From assembly GCF_037622515.1 (NCBI RefSeq), contig NZ_JBBJCN010000008.1:71181-135180 (forward strand): DNA of 64,000 nucleotides, given 5' to 3'. Both the position numbers and the translations under genes were made by a program. The DNA comes from Paradesertivirga superstes. Lineage in GTDB: Bacteria; Bacteroidota; Bacteroidia; Sphingobacteriales; Sphingobacteriaceae. A model generated the notes under the pieces. The model was not told the origin of the DNA. It was given only the letters and a program-made list of their open reading frames with translations, and made no database searches. This document shows, piece by piece, positions 1-8,367 of this stretch; the first letter of the stretch is position 1, and every line of letters starts with the position of its first letter.

Positions 1-1747
1 CCTCGCCCTGTTTGGTGAATTTTACCGCATTGCCAATTAGATTTATGAGTACCTGACGAAGCCGAAGTGAATCCCCTTTCACATTTTCGGGCACCTCAGG
101 ATGTACATAGTACATTAGCCTAACACCTTCAGAGTTTGTGATTTCTGCAAACAGGTCGAACACATCATCAATACATATGCATAACTCGAAATCTGCCTTG
201 TTAAGTTCCATACTCCCCGACTCGATCTTAGAAAAATCAAGAATATCGTTAATGATTGAAAGCAACGCTTCGCCACTCTTTTTTATGATGTCAACATGTT
301 CTCGCTGCTCTTCAGTCAGCTCGGTGTTTGAAATTAACGAAGCCATCCCCAAAATACCGTTCATCGGAGTCCGGATTTCGTGACTCATAGTAGCCAAAAA
401 GGTACTCTTTGCCTTGTTAGCGTTTTCCGCAGCTAACCTCAAAGTCTGTTCGGTCACCGAATTTCTCATCAGTTCATCAGCCTGTGCTTTTAGTTCAACA
501 GTCTGCAGCTGTAATTCTGCCAGCAGCTTGTTCTTTTCCTGCTCTAAAATTTTTGACTTTGTAATATCGGCAATTGCGCCAACCATTCGCAAAGCTTCGC
601 CATTATTGTCTCTTATCACAAAGCCTTTATCGATGACATAGCAAAAAGATCCGTCTCCTTTTATAACCCTGTATTCTTTTGACCAACGGGTAATGGTCCC
701 CGGCTTTACAAGTCTCCTGATTTCATCATAAACTTCCATTTTATCATCTGCATGTATAAAGTCAGTCCATTTCCCGTCCAGGCTGTCATAGCCAAACAGG
801 GTTTTAAAGCCTTCGCCTCTAAATACCTGCTGGGTTTTCAAATCCCAATCCCAGATAGCCTCATTTGTGGCTTTTGTAGCCAGATCATACCTGTTGTTAG
901 TTTCTGATAGCGCTGATTCTACTTCCCTTTGAGGAGTTATATCGTTGGCCATGCCGTAAACGCCGATAATTTCCCCATCAATAATTATCGGAAGGTTCGT
1001 AACGCGAAGGCTCCTTTTATTTTGCTTAAAAGTTATAATGTCAACGTAATAGGATTGAGCACTGCCTGTTGCAGCAGCCTCGAAATGTTCAAGTATTCCC
1101 GGCAAATCAGCGGGGTTCAATAAACAATGGAACGATATTTTTAGCAATTCTTCCACCGTAGTTTCCGCTAAAGCCGCCGCGCCCTTATTAACTTTGACGA
1201 AGTTACCCTTAAGATCGAATGCGAAAACTGCGTTTGGATTATGCTCAAAAAGCGATTGGTATTCGTTATGACTTCTAAGCAACTCCTGACCAGCAATTTT
1301 TTCCTTTTTCCTTGAAGTTTCTCTTTCGGTAACATCGGTTAAAGAGTGAAGTATATACTTCACCTCCCCATCTTCATCCAAAACCGGAATATTCTTAGGT
1401 ATCCAATACCATTCACCTGGTGTTATAGAATCAGAAATGCGGGCTTGAAACGCTATCATCTCCATCTCATTCTCTGCCTTGTCTTTCAGCACCTTTAGTA
1501 ATGATTTCCTTAACCGCTCCAGCCACTTATCATTCTCAGCCGTCAGGTCCGATAATACCTCAAAAACACTGGCTGATACTATCTGCGAATCGTCAATGCC
1601 TAAAATATTTTGAAAACAGGTAGTGCTTGCCAGAACAGGGAAGATGGTTGATTCAGTAGATAATATGAGTAGTGGAGTGGGAGATAATTTAAATATTGAA
1701 AAAAATTCCGGGGCTGCAATCATATTAAGAAAATCAAGTTTTGACAT
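1..1747 (-). CDS. PAS-domain sensor histidine kinase (C-terminus beyond window)
   Basis: The frame opens at ATG 1747 and stays open to the window edge (582 codons seen). Three PAS units end in DVT/DIT motifs (LTDVTE, ANDITP, IADITK). A coiled linker rich in E, K and L follows, then a HisKA H-box reading TFLATMSHEIRTPMNGILGM with the phospho-acceptor His at about residue 456. The start of the HATPase domain (N-box RQVLINLIGNAVKFT, about residue 564) lies near base 58. This is a membrane-free, cytosolic-type sensor kinase of the kind often continued by a receiver domain in Bacteroidota; whether a receiver follows cannot be seen. It probably autophosphorylates on His and signals through a response regulator. 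Its N-terminus (PAS-like, SPTPLLIL) resembles that of the nine-PAS protein at 39.9 kb. The ligand is unknown. Confidence 0.9.
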   Translation of the reverse strand, partial: MSKLDFLNMIAAPEFFSIFKLSPTPLLILSTESTIFPVLASTTCFQNILGIDDSQIVSASVFEVLSDLTAENDKWLERLRKSLLKVLKDKAENEMEMIAFQARISDSITPGEWYWIPKNIPVLDEDGEVKYILHSLTDVTERETSRKKEKIAGQELLRSHNEYQSLFEHNPNAVFAFDLKGNFVKVNKGAAALAETTVEELLKISFHCLLNPADLPGILEHFEAAATGSAQSYYVDIITFKQNKRSLRVTNLPIIIDGEIIGVYGMANDITPQREVESALSETNNRYDLATKATNEAIWDWDLKTQQVFRGEGFKTLFGYDSLDGKWTDFIHADDKMEVYDEIRRLVKPGTITRWSKEYRVIKGDGSFCYVIDKGFVIRDNNGEALRMVGAIADITKSKILEQEKNKLLAELQLQTVELKAQADELMRNSVTEQTLRLAAENANKAKSTFLATMSHEIRTPMNGILGMASLISNTELTEEQREHVDIIKKSGEALLSIINDILDFSKIESGSMELNKADFELCICIDDVFDLFAEITNSEGVRLMYYVHPEVPENVKGDSLRLRQVLINLIGNAVKFTKQGE

Positions 1748-1843
1748 ACTACAGAAAGGCCAGTTATAACTCAGCCCTGTTACGATTTAATTCGCTTTAG
1801 GTTCTAAAATTCCTTCTTGATCTTGAGCGGAATTGGGAGGCCG

Positions 1844-1865
1844 GGAATTTCGAATTAGAAATTCC
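1844..1865. repeat. 8-bp inverted repeat between small ORF and kinase
   Basis: Arms GGAATTTC and GAAATTCC are separated by 6 bases. The repeat lies between the stop of the small minus-strand ORF and the kinase start. No T-run follows, so a terminator role is only possible. Confidence 0.3.
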
Positions 1866-1965
1866 TTCATTTACAGGGAAAGGGGCACTTAACTATTAAT
1901 ATATTTCTGCCTACAAACGGGGATGAAGCGAGAAAAGCGATTTAATCGCATTTAACCCGAACTAG

Positions 1966-2112
1966 CTAAAAGATTGCAGCATTAATTTCGTCGTCTGTAG
2001 GGTTGGGTTTTATTTTTATTCCCCGCAGAATCTCCTCCTTAGGGACTCTGGATCTACTGATTGGTGCTCTTACTTGGTTGAACATTTCGAATACAGATAG
2101 ACTTTTCTCCAT
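1966..2112 (-). CDS. small hypothetical protein, 48 aa
   Basis: ATG at 2112, TAG at 1966-1968. The 48-residue product starts MEKSLSVFEMFNQVR and ends DDEINAAIF. It is hydrophilic, with a basic middle (SRSRVPKEEILRGIKIK) and no signal peptide or membrane segment. It lies on the same strand as its neighbours. I do not recognise the family. Support for coding is the open frame, natural-looking composition and fit between two same-strand genes. There is no clear Shine-Dalgarno, which is usual in Bacteroidota. It may be a short cytosolic regulator or a chance ORF. Confidence 0.4.
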   Translation of the reverse strand: MEKSLSVFEMFNQVRAPISRSRVPKEEILRGIKIKPNPTDDEINAAIF

Positions 2113-2157
2113 GGTGTCTGACTGAAGAATCGACCGTTATCTTTGTTTCCGAATCAC

Positions 2158-3138
2158 CTACTGTTTATCAAGGGTAATTCCACGGGCATTAAGTACTCCA
2201 TCTCGTTTTATTTTTAAAAGGTCTTCCGCATACGTTCCAACCAGCGGACGGGCTTTAGAGTCCTCTACCAGGTAATAAGGATCTGTATATACTGGACGTG
2301 GATGTAAAAAAGAAAACGTTTTTGTGTCAAACCAGAGGTCGTCTTTAAACCTTATTTGAACTGGTTTTATAGTTTTATCTTTTATATGCTGGTCATACAA
2401 ATAGGGATCTCCAGGGAAAGCCCATCTATTATCAACAGTCGGATAAACCTCGAAAAACTGATACTTTTCCTGTATCATTCTTCCACAGTAGTCGGTAACG
2501 AACAGCATGACGTTCTTGTGCTCAAAGAATGTGGGCCCTGAATGAACAAACACACTAAACCGTGCAGTATCTCCGGGATAGTTCCCATGAATATTCTGGA
2601 CCACCTTATATTCTGCTATTGATTCGGCATCAAACTTTATAATGTTGCAATAATATATATCAGGAACTGGTTTTACGCTCACTTTTTCGCCAATGAAGAC
2701 ATAAGTCTTATGAGGAATAGTGTCGGGACAGATCTCAGGGTTATATTCAACACAAGTTTCGGGTGTAAGGATAATGCGTAAGGGCTTCATTTTCAGCAGG
2801 TCCTTGACGGCATATTTACTGGTATGGTAGAAAGCTCTTCTAAAGTATAACGTATCCGTCCTATCTGCCATGATCCTAAAATTTTCCAATCCTGATACAT
2901 GCAGTACCAAGGTAGAATCTTTAGTAAGTTGTTCATACATGTCCGAAGCTTTCGTGTTCCAGCCTCCGTTTATGACAACCTGGTTACGGAACCGTACTAA
3001 AGTATCGTTCACTGATATCTGAACAAAGCTATTATTCTTGCTGGTATCTCGTGCTATTCCTTTAACAAGCACCCTTTGGGCGAACAATAGTATAGGCAAT
3101 GAGCAAATGATAATGATAATAAGTTTTTTCATTCTCAC
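2158..3138 (-). CDS. secreted protein of unknown function
   Basis: 326 residues beginning MRMKKLIIIIICSLPILLFA, a clear Sec signal peptide with likely cleavage after LLFA-Q. The initiator could be the first Met or the third codon (MKKL, 3132), which gives a more standard signal peptide. The mature part is rich in beta-strand-type sequence, with a Cys pair in a short segment (CVEYNPEICPD) that could form a disulfide in the periplasm. I do not recognise a catalytic motif or a named domain. It stands alone between a small ORF and a broken esterase gene. Confidence 0.7.
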   Translation of the reverse strand: MRMKKLIIIIICSLPILLFAQRVLVKGIARDTSKNNSFVQISVNDTLVRFRNQVVINGGWNTKASDMYEQLTKDSTLVLHVSGLENFRIMADRTDTLYFRRAFYHTSKYAVKDLLKMKPLRIILTPETCVEYNPEICPDTIPHKTYVFIGEKVSVKPVPDIYYCNIIKFDAESIAEYKVVQNIHGNYPGDTARFSVFVHSGPTFFEHKNVMLFVTDYCGRMIQEKYQFFEVYPTVDNRWAFPGDPYLYDQHIKDKTIKPVQIRFKDDLWFDTKTFSFLHPRPVYTDPYYLVEDSKARPLVGTYAEDLLKIKRDGVLNARGITLDKQ

Positions 3139-3264
3139 AGGAATCGGTTTCAGTAGCTAAAGTAAGGAAACTTTGGCAGATGCGCGTTCTCATTAAAAAG
3201 ATGAAAAAAAGCATACACTCTTTGTTCTACAGTCTTTTTGTGTATTTAAAACATTTGCACAGGT

Positions 3265-3777
3265 ATCAAATTCATCACTGCTTTAAATGAACGAGCTATT
3301 CCTCTTGACAGCAATCTATCGTTAAGACATTCTGATGCCCGCTTAAAATATCGGGCTAATTTCTTATAAAGCACTGGGCCACGGGGAGGCCACACATGGT
3401 ATACATGATTTTTTTGTGGTAAAAGGTAACCTGTTTAAATGGCAGCAACAAGCCATTTTGATAGAATCGGGCTTGAGGCACCTTATGCTGAGGTAGAAGA
3501 TCTTAATCAATATATCTTACTCGGCGGTGGCGACCTGAATGGTATCTTAAAAAGTTTCAGACAACATACCTATGAGACAAGCGAGTTCAGGGATATTGTT
3601 GATTACATTAAAAACTTTAATAAGACTGTGAAAGTATTGTTTTATGGATATGATTTTCAAAGTCCGTATAAAGTACTAAAAAATCTGCGAGCTGAGATTA
3701 AAGGTCCCCAAGCTCTTTTAGCAGCAGACAAAAAAACAAAGCTATTAGCCACACAATCACAAGGTTTGAAATTGTAA
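3265..3777 (+). pseudogene. erythromycin esterase-family fragment, frameshifted
   Basis: Three reading-frame pieces line up as one erythromycin-esterase-like N-terminal half. Frame 1 from 3265 gives ITALNERAIPLDSN. Frame 2 from 3371 gives ALGHGEATHGIHDFF, carrying the family's EATHG active-site motif. Frame 1 again from about 3465 gives LEAPYAEVEDLNQYILLGGG and VLFYGYDFQ. Frameshifts lie near 3355-3371 and 3460-3468. The family is usually about 400 residues; here the catalytic C-terminal half is missing and the frame ends at 3777. It is clearly decayed, not a working macrolide esterase. A broken phosphoribosyltransferase gene lies at 37 kb; in related genomes these two families can be neighbours or fused (from memory). 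Confidence 0.8.
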
Positions 3778-3869
3778 TAAGGTTGCTCAATAATAGAGGT
3801 ATTATAGAATTTTCATTAAAGCATAGAAGTGCTTTCTGCGTATGGAATGGGATAAGCGTTTCACTATTT

Positions 3870-4808
3870 TCATTCATTTTTAATCCCGAGGCGACCATCT
3901 CTCCTGGTTTTAATTAAAGACAGCACGATACTGGCTGTGATTACAATTGCCATAATAATTAAGGATATGAAAGTGGGAATCTTGAAAACGTCTACCATTA
4001 CCATTTTTAGACCTACAAATACTAAAATTATGGCCAATCCGGTTGAGAGGAAGATAAAACGGTGTATCACCTGAGCAAGTGCGAAGTAAAGAGACCGGAG
4101 GCCCAGAATTGCAAAAACATTCGAAGTGTATACAATGAACGTGTCCTGAGTGATTGCCAGAATTGCCGGAATGCTATCGACAGCAAAAATCACGTCGGTA
4201 GTCTCTATGAGTATGAGCACCAGAAATAATGGAGTAGCATGTCTTTTTCCATTTTCCATAGTAAAAAACTTCTCTCCCGCGAGGTGGTTAGTCACCGGCA
4301 TCACTTTTTTGAAAAATCGAATGACAGGATTTTTTTCGGGTTCAATTTTTTTATCCTTTTCGGTAAACATCTTATATCCAGTGTAAATAAGAAAAATCCC
4401 AAATAAGTAGATTGTCCAGTGGAATTTTTCTATCAGAGCAACTCCTGCAAAAATAAAGATGACGCGCATTATCAGAGCGCCAAGAATGCCCCAGAATAAG
4501 ATTTTATGTTGATAGATAGATGGAATTTGAAAATACTTAAACACCAGCACAAACACGAAAATATTATCCACACTCAAAGATTTTTCGATAACGTAGCCCG
4601 TAAAAAACTCAATAGCTTTATGCTCCCCAAACCAGTAATATACAAGGCAATTGAAAATCAGTGAAAGACAAATCCAAACACCCGACCATGTTAATGCTTC
4701 TTTAACAGAAACTACATGAGCCTTCCGATTGAATACTCCTAAATCTAAGGCCAACATTAGGAGTACAAAAATATTAAAGCCTATCCAAAAGCTGCTGTGT
4801 ACTTCCAT
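3870..4808 (-). CDS. TerC/Alx family membrane protein, probable Mn2+ exporter
   Basis: Integral inner-membrane protein of the TerC family, whose characterised members export manganese, often during co-translocational metallation. The start chosen is ATG 4808 (MEVHSSFWIGFNIFVL), giving 312 residues and the family's usual N-terminus. An in-frame extension to 4910 is possible but would encode both arms of a DNA hairpin. Family motifs are LDLGVF (about 21-26), EKSLSVDNIFVF (75-86) and ETTDVIFAVDSIPA (202-215), whose acidic residues form the metal site. About eight to nine hydrophobic segments are visible, with a charged cytosolic loop around residues 150-180. A structured leader lies upstream. 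No partner genes adjoin. Confidence 0.88.
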   Translation of the reverse strand: MEVHSSFWIGFNIFVLLMLALDLGVFNRKAHVVSVKEALTWSGVWICLSLIFNCLVYYWFGEHKAIEFFTGYVIEKSLSVDNIFVFVLVFKYFQIPSIYQHKILFWGILGALIMRVIFIFAGVALIEKFHWTIYLFGIFLIYTGYKMFTEKDKKIEPEKNPVIRFFKKVMPVTNHLAGEKFFTMENGKRHATPLFLVLILIETTDVIFAVDSIPAILAITQDTFIVYTSNVFAILGLRSLYFALAQVIHRFIFLSTGLAIILVFVGLKMVMVDVFKIPTFISLIIMAIVITASIVLSLIKTRRDGRLGIKNE

Positions 4809-4810
4809 AT

Positions 4811-4990
4811 GTAATTTTAATAGTCTATTGTAGGTTGAGGTGGTTATGGAGCGGGCATGAATATTAAAGCTATGCGATTCAATATTCATGCTCACTCTAA
4901 ACTCCAACAAAAGACAAAAGGCTATTGTTTCTGCATCACCCCTTTGGCAGGGTCTCCCAGGCCTCTCTTGGTTATTTATCAGCCTTTACT
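4811..4990 (-). ncRNA. possible structured leader RNA of the terC gene
   Basis: On the minus strand a stem AAAGGCT (4981-4987) pairs with AGCCTTT (4917-4923). It encloses a purine-rich core containing CAAGAGAGGCC, GGGAGACCC and CCAAAGGGG, with two mutually exclusive small hairpins. A second hairpin with 11-bp perfect arms (GCATGAATATT, 4855-4865 and 4881-4891) lies between it and ATG 4808. TerC genes elsewhere are often controlled by the Mn2+-sensing yybP-ykoY riboswitch. I cannot match the full consensus, so the identity stays open. Confidence 0.3.
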
Positions 4991-5078
4991 GAACTTTACT
5001 TAACCCAACTGAATACATTTGTCTTGCTTTACCTGTAATTATTTTGGGGAAATGTGGTGAGTTGGGGTTTTAAACTGC

Positions 5079-5131
5079 TAACACGATGAATGTTTAACGG
5101 AAACATGCGGTTATTAATTATCATCGTGTTA
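5079..5131. repeat. 11-bp inverted repeat
   Basis: Arms TAACACGATGA (5079-5089) and TCATCGTGTTA (5121-5131) are perfect, with a 31-base loop. It sits downstream of the 135-residue membrane protein gene and upstream of the terC leader. It may end transcription or act in regulation. The rest of 5132-5240 shows nothing I recognise. Confidence 0.45.
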
Positions 5132-5240
5132 CAATACAAGTCCTGGCCTCAATCTCGGGTTCTTCAAAGTCTGCGAACTTCTGTGATTTCGAATTGTCTT
5201 GCAGCACCTTTCAGAGTAGTTAAGATGGAGTATTGAGGTT

Positions 5241-5648
5241 CTACTTCAGCATACGCACAATATAAATAGACCCCATGGCTAACAGGCGACTTACTATAAA
5301 TATCAGCCAGGAAATCACTTTACTACCCTTAGTGATAACAATTTTAAATTTAGCGGGGTCGTCGTCTTTCTTGTCAGCCTCGTATATGTTAAATAGTAAG
5401 TGGTAAAGTATAAATCCTGGGATAATCAAAACTAGGCCGACCAAACTACGTCGTCCGGTTGTTGCGATTATATTTAAATCGAATGATGCATTAATAATAT
5501 TAAGGGAGGCTATTAATAGACAAAAAAAGGTCAGCAAAACCTGTAAAAAGGCATGACACCAATGATGCGAAAAGTCATCAGCGTACTTTGACCGAAGATG
5601 CCCCTGAAACCATACATAATAATAGGTCAAAATTAGCTTTTTTATCAT
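5241..5648 (-). CDS. hypothetical membrane protein, 135 aa
   Basis: Three hydrophobic segments (about residues 35-52, 70-90 and 113-130) separated by a charged loop EADKKDDDPAKFK. The N-terminal 30 residues (YYYVWFQGHLRSKYADDFSHHW) are aromatic and His-rich. No signal peptide or known family is recognised. It is monocistronic as far as can be seen and on the same strand as its neighbours. Confidence 0.6.
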   Translation of the reverse strand: MIKKLILTYYYVWFQGHLRSKYADDFSHHWCHAFLQVLLTFFCLLIASLNIINASFDLNIIATTGRRSLVGLVLIIPGFILYHLLFNIYEADKKDDDPAKFKIVITKGSKVISWLIFIVSRLLAMGSIYIVRMLK

Positions 5649-5793
5649 CGTCTTTTGAGACTAACGGTTTGTATTTGTATTGTGCGGGATTAAAAGCACG
5701 TCACTTCATACCAGGAATAAGGTAATTAAAAAGCACAAAATTTGTTATCCTACGTTAACCCGCATAATTCAAATACTTTGTTAGGCGGCGGCT

Positions 5794-6164
5794 TTATTTT
5801 ATGCAATTTCCTAGTCCGTCCTTCCATGCATAATAAAGTCCTTGAGATAAAATTCTTTTTAAATTGTCGTTACTTAACCATGGAAACTTACTGCTCATTT
5901 CATTTATTAGTGCGCTTTTCAAATCTGTCTCTTTAATAGTCTCTCTCCTGTCGCATACGTCTTTTAAAGTCGTTGAGATAAATCCAAATCCGACCTTTAA
6001 AACTTCTTGGCTTAAGTTGTTATATTCATCTAAATCAGAGGAAGATAATGAGTCAACCTTTGCAGCTAATCTTAATTGAATTGGTTTCAGCCAGTCTTGT
6101 CCCCCCATGCTAAAGCAAGGTCGACTGATAAATTTGAAATATCATCTTTGGTCAGGGTCTTCAT
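5794..6164 (-). pseudogene. hypothetical protein, frame broken in a C6 (G6) run
   Basis: The open frame from ATG 6108 gives 104 residues (MGGQDWLKPIQLRLAAKVD...). An in-frame ATG 56 bases upstream (6164) opens the peptide MKTLTKDDISNLSVDLALAW, which runs straight into the run of six G (6101-6106 on this strand) in the other frame. Adding one G joins the two into a continuous protein of about 123 residues, helical and soluble, ending KDGLGNCIK. I do not recognise the family; the size suggests an immunity-type or small regulatory protein, but that is a guess. The break is either a homopolymer sequencing error, a real mutation or a slip site. If the short form is real, it starts at 6108 with no ribosome site. 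Confidence 0.55.
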
Positions 6165-6345
6165 CTGATGGTTCAGTAGCTGCCGTGGTTTTGTTAAGCT
6201 GCCGTCGAACGGTTTAGAGCTTTGCGAAGATGGCGGATAGAAAGCACTTCTCTGTCACCCGGCACAAAACTTAGTTAAAAGTAGAAAAATTTCGAGAATC
6301 ACGTCACCAGCCATTTTTGCAAAGGCTGTGTTATAGGGCGTTTTT

Positions 6346-6954
6346 TTATTCATCAATATCTTCAAACGGCACGATAAAAGCCATCCAAACTTCGACCGTA
6401 TCTCCCGAAAAGCTTCCGGGCAGAGTAATTGCCTCCGTCGCGGCATTCCTGGCGGCGGTTCCGGTAGTATAGACGTACTGAGATTTCGCCGGATTATAAA
6501 TCATCAGCTTCGCCTTATCAGTAGCCTTTGCGTTTCCGGAACCTGTGTTATCCGTCCAATTCAGCGTTAGCACAGCCTCATCGGCAGAAGAGGCCGCCGC
6601 ATTCCACGGACCGGTAAGATCACCCTGACTAAACATTACTTTAGTGTAATCTATCAAATAATCGGGATAGGTACCTGTTATGGCCTCCTTCACAATCAGC
6701 GAAGTTGCTACATTAAAACCTGTACTGTTTGCCGCCGCTTTTCTGAAGCCAATGCTCAGTAAAGGGCTCACGGGCTTCAAAAAGCCCACAGCAAGAGCCA
6801 GCTTAACACGCTGCTCCAACTGTTTGTCGGTAGGCGCCTTTGATGATTTCTTCGGTAAGCTGCGCATGTAATCTATTCCGTTCCAGTTGCTTCCGACTAC
6901 TGTTCCGACCTTGCCGGAAAATGAACCGAGGATTCCTTTTGAATAAGTTCCCAT
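6346..6954 (-). CDS. DUF6266 family protein
   Basis: 202 residues starting MGTYSKGILGSFSGKVGTVV, the recognisable N-terminus of DUF6266, a family frequent in Sphingobacteriia. The N-terminal GxFSGKVGxVVGSxW region is followed by a helical segment (PTDKQLEQRVKLALAVGFL). A beta-rich C-terminal half (about 105-200) looks like a fibronectin-type sandwich. No signal peptide. Function is unknown. Downstream is a short palindromic stretch (CAGCC and GGCTG arms near 6312-6332) and about 180 bases without a gene. Confidence 0.8.
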   Translation of the reverse strand: MGTYSKGILGSFSGKVGTVVGSNWNGIDYMRSLPKKSSKAPTDKQLEQRVKLALAVGFLKPVSPLLSIGFRKAAANSTGFNVATSLIVKEAITGTYPDYLIDYTKVMFSQGDLTGPWNAAASSADEAVLTLNWTDNTGSGNAKATDKAKLMIYNPAKSQYVYTTGTAARNAATEAITLPGSFSGDTVEVWMAFIVPFEDIDE

Positions 6955-7115
6955 AATCTTGTTTTTTAAGTTTTGAATTTTTAATTAAAATTTCAGCATT
7001 CTGTTTGTACCGGTACGCTGTGCTGCTGAAACGAAAGTAGAGGCTGAAAACGAGCGAAAAAATAGCTGACCCTATCTGACCCAGTGCTGACCTCTATTGA
7101 CCCTGAAAAATGGCG

Positions 7116-7223
7116 TTTGTTCAGCTCTTGTTCAGTTCTTGTTCAGTTCTTGTTCAGCTAAAACCGCCTTCAGAGCGTTCTGAGCTGAACAAAGGGTAAA
7201 GAAAGTATGAGGGAGAACTGAAC
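7116..7223. repeat. tandem 11-bp repeats with inverted copies
   Basis: Four head-to-tail copies of TTGTTCAGYTM run from 7117 to 7160. An inverted copy GAGCTGAACAAA lies at 7182-7193 and a weaker one (GAACTGAAC) at 7215-7223, so long-range hairpins are possible. Just before, at 7068-7104, TGACC-type pentamers recur four times. The gap 6955-7750 holds no convincing gene; the remainder contains one fragment of a dispersed intergenic repeat (GTCATTTCGACC, about 7313) and otherwise nothing I recognise. Confidence 0.6.
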
Positions 7224-7750
7224 GAGGTATAGGGCCGGAGGCAAGATCAACTAATGACTTTTACCCACTTTGGGCTTTTCGAGCTCCTTTGTCATTGCAA
7301 TCATCTGTCATTTCGACCAGCGGGAGAAACTTTCCCAGCATCAGATTTCCATCCATCTCAGAATGGTAAATGTGCTCCGTTATTTTGCGTGCTTAAAGGT
7401 AAATTTTATTTCTCCCTAGATAATTTCTGACACGGGTTACTACACGAAATGCTGAGTTGCCGTGACAAAATCACCATATGGGCACACGAAACGTTAAATT
7501 TCCTGTACTTAGCTCTTTAATTATTTATGAAAAGCTTTGCATTTTTGGTTAAGAGGGGGCCTCATATTTCTTGGTTTCATAAAAGATCCTTCATATGGTA
7601 TACGCTTAATAAGTGGCGGGTATGAGGAGAGGATGACGTGGAGCGGCAGATTAAATTAATCTAACTTCATTTAAGAAATGATTAATTCTAATATATCGCA
7701 ATGATGGGGATATCTATACCTATATTCACCTAAATCTTAATTCCCTGCTT

Positions 7751-7945
7751 ATGAAATCATTACTACTAATTTTTGCCGGCTCGTTGTTTCTTTCAGGAAG
7801 TTTGATTGTACCCAAAACGATAGAATATCCTTTTAAAAATGCCGTTGCTACATGCACTGGCTCAAAATCTTGTAACGCATGCAAGAATTGTAAATATTGC
7901 AAAAACTGTGCGAAAAATGGCGGGAGTTGCGGGGTATGTAAATAG
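7751..7945 (+). CDS. small secreted cysteine-rich protein
   Basis: 64 residues. The first 20 (MKSLLLIFAGSLFLSGSLIV) form a signal-peptide or anchor segment. The last 30 contain eight cysteines at 35, 41, 44, 47, 50, 53, 60 and 63, mostly in C-x2-C spacing, among Lys, Asn and Gly. This pattern suits metal binding or dense disulfides in the periplasm or outside the cell. It stands alone on the plus strand upstream of the ribosomal genes, about 420 bases away. Family not recognised; function unknown. The tail DNA AGTTGCGGGGTAT recurs at about 8029-8041. Confidence 0.65.
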   Translation: MKSLLLIFAGSLFLSGSLIVPKTIEYPFKNAVATCTGSKSCNACKNCKYCKNCAKNGGSCGVCK

Positions 7946-8285
7946 TTTACAGGGAGCCATTGGTTACTCAACAAATTTATCGGGCACTCTACCTTGATCA
8001 TTTACAAAATTAAAAGGGAGCCTTGCAGTTGCGGGGTATTCTATAAAAAAGAACATTCCCCTCCTTAAACCCGACAGCAGCGATACCGGCCATTGCGCTT
8101 AAGGCCCGCAGGCGTATAGCTAATGGCGGGGCTGCAGGATCATCTGTGCCAGGTGCTTTCCTTTTCAAAAATCAAAACATCGATATCATTATTAAGATAA
8201 TTCTTTAATTTCACAAAGAATTACATGGCATTTGTATAAGGTAAATAACCAGCCACAATTCGCCTCTAATATTTTTATTATTTCC
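7946..8285. other. intergenic region without a supported gene
   Basis: Contains a second copy of the 13-mer AGTTGCGGGGTAT (8029-8041) and of GGGAGCC. On the minus strand about 45 codons (8018-8160) read as plausible protein without an ATG start, possibly a gene remnant. Nothing firm. Confidence 0.3.
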
Positions 8286-8286
8286 C

Positions 8287-8317
8287 TTGCGTATCTAATT
8301 TCTTCTACCGATATTTG
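8287..8317 (+). promoter_or_regulatory. probable promoter of rpmB-rpmG-DUF4295
   Basis: TTG at 8287-8289, a 20-bp spacer and GATATTTG at 8310-8317 resemble the Bacteroidota primary-sigma promoter (TTTG, 17-23 bp, TAnnTTTG). It sits about 50 bases before the rpmB start. Confidence 0.45.
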
Positions 8318-8367
8318 CAAACTCTTTAAAGAGGTCAATTAAAAAAGATACACATTATACTATAGTC

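Noticed and set aside
2134..2141. TATCTTTG on the plus strand, a match to TAnnTTTG
   Set aside because: No plus-strand gene follows; chance match.
4809..4910. 34-residue N-terminal extension of TerC
   Set aside because: It spans both arms of an 11-bp hairpin and does not resemble TerC; the start at 4808 fits the family.
4917..4990. Partial likeness of the terC leader (CAAGAGAGGC, CCAAAGGGG) to a SAM-I riboswitch
   Set aside because: Core motifs and junction order do not fit, and terC is not a sulfur gene.
8018..8160. Protein-like minus-strand reading frame
   Set aside because: No ATG, stop codon close upstream and no recognised family; left as possible remnant.
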